Part shown: piece by piece, positions 59,101 to 64,000 of the stretch
How the letters are laid out: each line of letters opens with the position of its first letter
Position numbering within the stretch: the stretch's first letter is position 1
Assembly: GCF_000002595.2 (NCBI RefSeq)
Contig: NC_057015.1
Location: forward strand, 7,417,847 to 7,481,846
Source of the DNA: Chlamydomonas reinhardtii
Lineage: Eukaryota > Chlorophyta > Chlorophyceae > Chlamydomonadales > Chlamydomonadaceae
Reading direction: 5' to 3'
DNA length: 64,000 nucleotides
Made by a program: the position numbers and the translations under genes
The notes under the pieces: generated by a model
Databases searched by the model: none
Told to the model about the DNA's origin: nothing
Seen by the model: only the letters and a program-made list of their open reading frames with translations

Positions 59101-62100
59101 AGAGGAAGTGAGACAGGACGAGGAAGTGGGGGCGGAGGACGAGGAAGAGGAATTGGCCGAGAGGGGGCAATGGCCAATGCGAATGCGGTGGAGGGCTCGA
59201 CTGTGGCCCGGCTGCGATGCGGTTGCAGCGGCGCCGCGAACGGCACACGTATCCCTGCATTCGTGACGAACCTCTTGCTGTGTCACGCCAGCATCGCTCC
59301 CGTGCTGACTCCACGTATCCTGCTGCGCTGACCTGCTGTCACTTACCATTACTATTTGCGCGCTCGTCTTGCATTCTCGTGACTGCGTGGGCTTTCTGTT
59401 GATGAGGGGTTTTTTTCGCTGGGCTCGGGCACATACCCCCTTCTCCTTGCAGCGCTACTGTTTCCTTATGGCATTGATTCAGAGTTAACCCCCACCCATC
59501 ACCCATCCCTCCCCTGCAGCTCCATGGCCCGCCTGAACAACAAGCTGGCTCGCGAGGCGCTGGTGGACGCGTGCGTGGCGGTGGCGCTGGACCCCACCTC
59601 CTACAAGGCGCTGCACAAGCGAGCGCGCGCCAAAGTGCAGCTGCGCCTGTGGCAGGTGCGGCCTCGCAGCGCGGCGGCGGCGCCGCGTTTTCAGGGTGCT
59701 GGAAGGGGACAGCGCCGGGGATTGCAGGGAAGGCACATACGGGCTACCGTAGTCAAAGGGCCCGGTCTTGCGAGTGCCGTACCTGCAAACTGGGCCTCCA
59801 GGGCAAGCTACACCGGGGTATAGCCGACCCGTCTGTTCGATCCCGCCGACCCGCAACCACCATCCCCCAATCCCCATGCCCCCACGCAGTCGGCCTGCGA
59901 CGACCTGCTTCAGTGCCACGACCTTATCCCGGCCAAGGACGCGAAGGTGCGTGGTGGGATTGTACGCGAGCTGGAGGCGGCGCAAGTGCAGCTGTCGGAG
60001 GCGGCGCGCCGGGCGCAGGAGCGCGCGGCGGCCGCCGCCGCCAGGCCGCAGCGCGTGACGCGCTACGCCCGCGCTCAGGTCACCATCGAGGAGCACAGCG
60101 ACCACGAGGACGAGGCTGGCGATGGTGAGCTGCTCTGGAGTGCATAAACGGCGGACGCGTACCCTGCCCGTCGCACCTGCATTTGCACTGGCACCCGCAC
60201 TCCTACCGCGCAGCCGTACATACAGCCCTGCCTTCCCTCATGCCCTCGAACACAGCCCCTACTCTTTTGGGTCGCCGTTGAACGCCATTTTCGTGCCCAT
60301 TTCTTTTCACCACCACGTGTCCCAGACAAGCCGGACATCGACCCGGAGGAGGTGGAAGCCATGGAGGCCGACGCCCTGCGAGCCGTGCCGCAGCTGCGCG
60401 CCGCTGGCGAGGCCGCGAGGGCCGCCTGGCTGGTGCAGCGGGACTCCGCTGCTCACGCCGAGTACCAGCAGCGCCTGCTCTCCTGGCAGGCGGCCGTGGA
60501 GCGGGCCGAGGCGGCCGCGGCAGACGCGCGCGCCGCCGCGGCGGCGGCGTCAGCCGCCGCCGCGGTCGCTGCCGCGCAAGCGGCAGCGCCGGCGGCGCAG
60601 CCGGCGGCGCCGGCGGCGCCGCTGCCAGCCCGCAGCGCCGACGAGCTGAAGGAGGAGGGCAACGTGCTGCTGCGCACGCAGCAGCCGGCGGAGGCAGCGG
60701 CCAAGTACCGGGAGGCTCTGGAGCTGGACCCCACCAACGTGCCGGTGCTGTGCAACCTGCTCATGGCGTTGAATATGCAGCAGCGCTGGCCGGAGACCGA
60801 GGCCGTGGCGGCGCAGCTGCTGCAGGTGTGGGGGCTGGGGCCGGGGCCGGGGCAGCGGTCTTTTGCCATTGATAGGCCTGAGACAGACGCTAAGTCGCTG
60901 TCTGGCGTCTGGGGCAGGGAGAAAGTGTAAACGCGGCACGATGTCACGGCATCGGGCATGGTGTGGTTGGCAGGAGCTGACATGCCAAATTGCGGCTGCA
61001 TCCGGCTGCTTGATTCGACTGTTGCCAGGTAGTGGAGGGCGGCGATGCGGCGGACGTGGCGGGCTTCACCAGCAAGGCGCTGCACCGCCGCAGCCAGGCG
61101 CGCAAGTGCTTGGGGAGGCTGGAGGAGGCGGCGGTGAGTGCGCACGGGCGGGCACACCGCGCACGGGGCTGGCAGGGTGCAGCAGCTGCTGCAGCAAGAG
61201 CTTTTGCATGCTACGTTGTGTGTGGTCCTGGGTACCGTGCCACACCGCACCACTGGAAGCAGGCACCGACGGCGCCGTGTTAAAGCAGGTTTCTTTGGCA
61301 GGGCTTGGAGCGCATGCGGCCATGTCCAAACCCGATCCCTTGAACCACTGCATGCGTGCGTAATTGCGGCCTGCAGGCGGACCTGCGGCGAGCGCTGGAC
61401 CTGAACTCGGGCGTGTCGGCCACCCGGGCCCAACTGGAGCTGGAGCTCAAGGTGGTGGAGGGCATGCTGGAGGACAAGCGCGAGGCGGAGGCGGATCAGG
61501 CAAAGGAGGCGAAGGCGAGGGAGGCGGAGGCAGCCAAAGCCAAGGAGGCGAAGGCGGAGGCAGAGGCGGCGAAGGCAAAGGAGGCCGAGGCAGCCAAGGC
61601 GAAGGAGGCCGAGGCAGCCAAGGCGAAGGAGGCCGAGGCAGCCAAGGCGAAGGAGGCAGAGGCAGCCAAGGCAAAGGAGGCGGCAAAGGCAAAGGAGGCA
61701 GCGAAGGCCGCCCCTGCGTCTGCACCTGTTGCGGAGGCGGAGCCTGCGCCAGCAAAGCCTGCCACAGCACCGGCCGCTGCTGCCCCCGCCGCTGCCGCTG
61801 CCGCTGCCGCCAAGCCGTCGGGGGTACGGCGGCGGATGGTTGTGGAGGAGGAGAGCGAGAGCGATGAGGACGAGGCGAGCTCGCCGCCCGCCACCGCGGC
61901 GGCCAAGATTGCCACTGCCACCTCCAGCTCTAGCGCCTCCTCGGATGCGACCTCGTCCAAGCCCGCGGCAGCCACAGCTGCGGCCGCGCCCGCCAAGCCG
62001 GCGGCGGCTGCGCCGGCGCCCACTTCCGCCCCTGCCCCCACGCCCACGGCCTCAACGTCCACCTCTGCGCCATCTGCGCCCGCAGCAAAGCCGCCCGCGC

Positions 62101-63535
62101 CGGCACCCGCCTCCACCTCCACACCAGCTTCCTCCTCCTCCGCTTCTGCGGCGGCGGGCGCGGCTCAGGGCGACGCGGGCAACTCCGAAGAGGCGGCGCG
62201 GCTGCGGGAGGAGGGCAACCGGCTGTTCGGCGTGGGCAACTACGTGCGGGCCGGCGACCTGTACAGCCGGTCCATCCGCGCCTGCGCGCAGAACCCCGCC
62301 GCCTACTGCAACCGCGCCTTCGTGCACCTGCACCTCAAGTGCGTGCAGGGAGGGGGGAGGGGGAGGGGGAGGGGGCTCGTGATGCGGCGGGTGCGCAGCG
62401 ATACATCCACACTCCTGCGTGTCCTGCTCGTTAGCACCACCGAGGGGCTCCGGGCTGCAACTGGGTTCCACTGGTTGCTATCCAAAGGCTCTACGGGGCC
62501 ATACCACCCAAGTTTACGATAGCGACGCACTATTTGCAACAGCCATGACCAATCCTCTCAACCCTATGCAGGCGGCCCGCGGATGCGCTGCTGGACGCGG
62601 AGGCGGCGCTGGAGCAGTCGGGCGGGCGCTACCCCAAGGCGCAGCTGCGGCGGGCACTGGCGCTGCGCGACCTAGGTCGATACGCCGAGGCCGCTGAGAC
62701 GCTGGCGCCGCTGCTGGAGGCGCAGCCAGGCGACGCCGCCCTGCAGGAGGAGATGGCCCGCGTGCAGCAGCTGATGGCCAAGGCCGCGGCGGCGGCGGCG
62801 GGCGGCGCCGCGCCAGCGGCGCCGCCGCCGGCCCAGGCGGCGCCGGTGCGGCACAAGATTCTGGTGGAGGAGGTGTCTGACGACGAGGAGGGGGGAACCC
62901 AGCCGGCGGCGGCTCCGCCGCCGCGGCCGGAGCCCGCCGCGAAGGCGGCTTCAAAGCCTGCGGCCGCAGCGGCGGCAGCCCCCGCCGCCGCTGCCGCGGC
63001 GACCAGCGGGACCGCGAGCAGCAGCGGCGACGCGTCGCCCACGGCCGCGGCGGCCCGTGGCGGGAGCAATGGCGGCGCCGGCGGCTTGTACGAGGCGGCC
63101 ACAGCCAAGGCGGCGGCGGCGCTAGCGATGGCGGCGTCCAAGACGCCTAAGAAGCCCAAGGCGCCTAAGAACGCCCATGAGTTTGAGCAAGCGCTCAAGT
63201 CGCTGTCCAGCCACCCGGCTGTGCTTGAATCCTACATTCGCTCCATTGACCCGGCGACCTATGCGGAGGTGATCAAGGCTAACCTGTCCACGCGCATGGT
63301 TCAGGCATTGGTGGATGCGGCGAAGGGTGCGGTAGGCGCGGCGGAGGGCAGCAGCGAGGCGCTGGATGTGGACTATGCGGCGCGGTCGCTAGAGGCGCTG
63401 ACGTTGGTGCAGCGGTTTGAGATGAACTATGGGCTGGTGGCGAAGGCGGTGAAGGAGGACGTGCGGGCGGTGGTGAACGCGCTCGCGGCGGCGGGCCGCG
63501 ATGTGGCGCTGCTGCGGAAGAGCTACAAGCTTTGA
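56102..63535 (+). CDS. SPAG1: SPAG1-like dynein axonemal assembly factor
   Basis: Exons: 56102-56169, 56235-56297, 56712-56924, 57127-57241, 57500-57796, 58025-58224, 58384-59076, 59520-59655, 59890-60124, 60326-60825, 61029-61133, 61377-62338, 62572-63535; about 1,516 residues (human 926). SPAG1 (DNAAF13; TWI1 in Chlamydomonas) is a cytoplasmic HSP90 co-chaperone for dynein-arm assembly. Matches: SADYITSCKDVKKLMRLEAY (N-terminal motif), RDYYDAWDKKVE, TPR cluster 1 (238-350), GMKRMVIEEAEDEDEEEGEE as in human KRMVIQEIENSEDEEG, TPR cluster 2 (518-610), cluster 3 (770-880), cluster 4 (1155-1260), and an RPAP3_C domain from NAHEFEQALKSLSSHPA (about 1396) to the end LLRKSYKL, like human LKRQYEL. 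The linkers are Ala/Pro-rich, and exon 12 carries an EAEAAKAK tandem repeat. Each of three VVEES/VEEVS-type acidic motifs precedes a linker. Confidence 0.93.
59416..59452 (+). repeat. Partial dispersed intronic repeat in SPAG1 intron 7
   Basis: CGCTGGGCTCGGGCACATAC then CCCCTTCTCC matches 5378-5400 in APC4 intron 8 (TTGGGCTCGGGCACATACCG). Confidence 0.55.
61494..61710 (+). repeat. In-frame tandem repeat coding EAEAAKAK in SPAG1 exon 12
   Basis: Four to five near-identical 24-bp units (GAGGCAGCCAAGGCGAAGGA type) flanked by degenerate ones. The protein is a charged Ala/Lys/Glu helix, probably a single alpha-helix or coiled-coil linker between TPR clusters 3 and 4. Confidence 0.85.
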
Positions 63536-63947
63536 GGCGTTGGGGAGTAGGGGAGGAGGTGAACCATGTAGAAGTGTTGTTCTTGCGGAGCGAGTGTGAG
63601 AGGTTGGGTGAGAGGAGAATGGACATGCCCATCGGCTGTGCTGCTTTGGCGGGCCTCCGAACCTGACGCCCCTGAGTGTGGTGGAAAGCTCACCGTGGTG
63701 CGGAGCCCGTGTGCGGAGCCCTTGCAGGTCGGCAAGCTTCGGCACAGCACACCTGTGTAACTGGAAAAGCTTATCATCATATACCCAAAAACCAAGCGAG
63801 TTTGCAGCAAAGCCCTGGGCGAGCAGGCAATTGGTCGCATGCACGGCTTGCAGCGGTCCGCTCTCAGACGAACCGTGGTGCACGCATTTGTGCCTCCTTT
63901 AGTTTGCTTTCTGTGACTGCTTCTTCTCAACTCCTTACAGTCCTAAA
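63536..63947 (+). other. SPAG1 3' UTR and promoter of the next gene
   Basis: 412 bp between SPAG1 stop and the next ATG. TGTAA at 63756-63760, 221 bp past the stop, is the likely SPAG1 poly(A) signal. The remaining 190 bp must serve as promoter and 5' UTR of the next gene. Confidence 0.55.
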
Positions 63948-64000
63948 ATGCAGACCACCATGCGCGGCGCTCCTGTGGTGAGCAGCGCTCGCTTGTGCAT
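63948..64000 (+). CDS. 5' end of a gene, possible plastid-targeted protein (cut by window)
   Basis: ATG at 63948 in AAAATG context opens MQTTMRGAPVVSSARLC, running off the window. The composition (Met-Gln-Thr start, Arg, Ala, Ser, Val, no acidic residue) is typical of Chlamydomonas chloroplast transit peptides. A spliced start is possible because CTTACAG stands at 63935-63941. Product unknown. Confidence 0.45.
   Translation, partial: MQTTMRGAPVVSSARLC

Overview
The window looks like nuclear DNA of a volvocine green alga (Chlamydomonas/Volvox type). The evidence is high GC, intron-dense genes with GT..AG boundaries, long Ala/Gly/Gln/Pro runs inside conserved proteins, TGTAA motifs where poly(A) signals should lie, CA/GT/CTG microsatellites in introns, and several ciliary genes. 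No organelle, bacterial, tRNA, rRNA, CRISPR or reverse-transcriptase sequence was seen. All gene models were built by eye: I matched exons to remembered protein families and required every splice junction to keep phase. No database search was run.

Layout, left to right. 0.4-1.4 kb: 3' end of a kinase-like gene (+). 9.6-3.1 kb: APC4, an anaphase-promoting-complex scaffold (-). 10.0-15.9 kb: GAPN, non-phosphorylating NADP-dependent glyceraldehyde-3-phosphate dehydrogenase (+). 23.3-17.2 kb: an MCMDC2-like meiotic MCM-domain protein (-). 23.7-27.2 kb: a von Hippel-Lindau beta-domain protein (+). 29.3-28.2 kb: Mediator subunit MED10 (-). 32.4-30.3 kb: NF-YC (-). 33.3-37.2 kb: a GH28-like protein with a C-terminal membrane anchor (+). 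40.5-37.8 kb: CFAP300 (-). 41.1-46.3 kb: a septin (+). 47.2-48.8 kb: an AIRIM/C1orf109-like ribosome-maturation protein (+). 49.5 kb: a small CxxC ORF (+), followed by about 3.5 kb with no gene I can support. 55.8-53.3 kb: a CPBP (CAAX-type) intramembrane protease, probably plastid-targeted (-). 56.1-63.5 kb: SPAG1, a dynein-arm assembly TPR protein (+). 63.9 kb: the first codons of another gene (+).

Five pairs are head to head, some with under 400 bp between start codons (MCMDC2/VHL and CPBP/SPAG1). CFAP300, septin and SPAG1 all serve cilia. APC4, MED10, NF-YC, AIRIM and GAPN are housekeeping.

The most notable observations are: the VHL-type protein, whose five hydroxyproline-pocket residues are conserved with exact spacing; a short motif recurring just upstream of 3' splice sites in four genes; a dispersed intronic repeat; introns whose G-rich 5' ends and C-rich 3' ends look complementary; and a membrane-tethered GH28-like protein.
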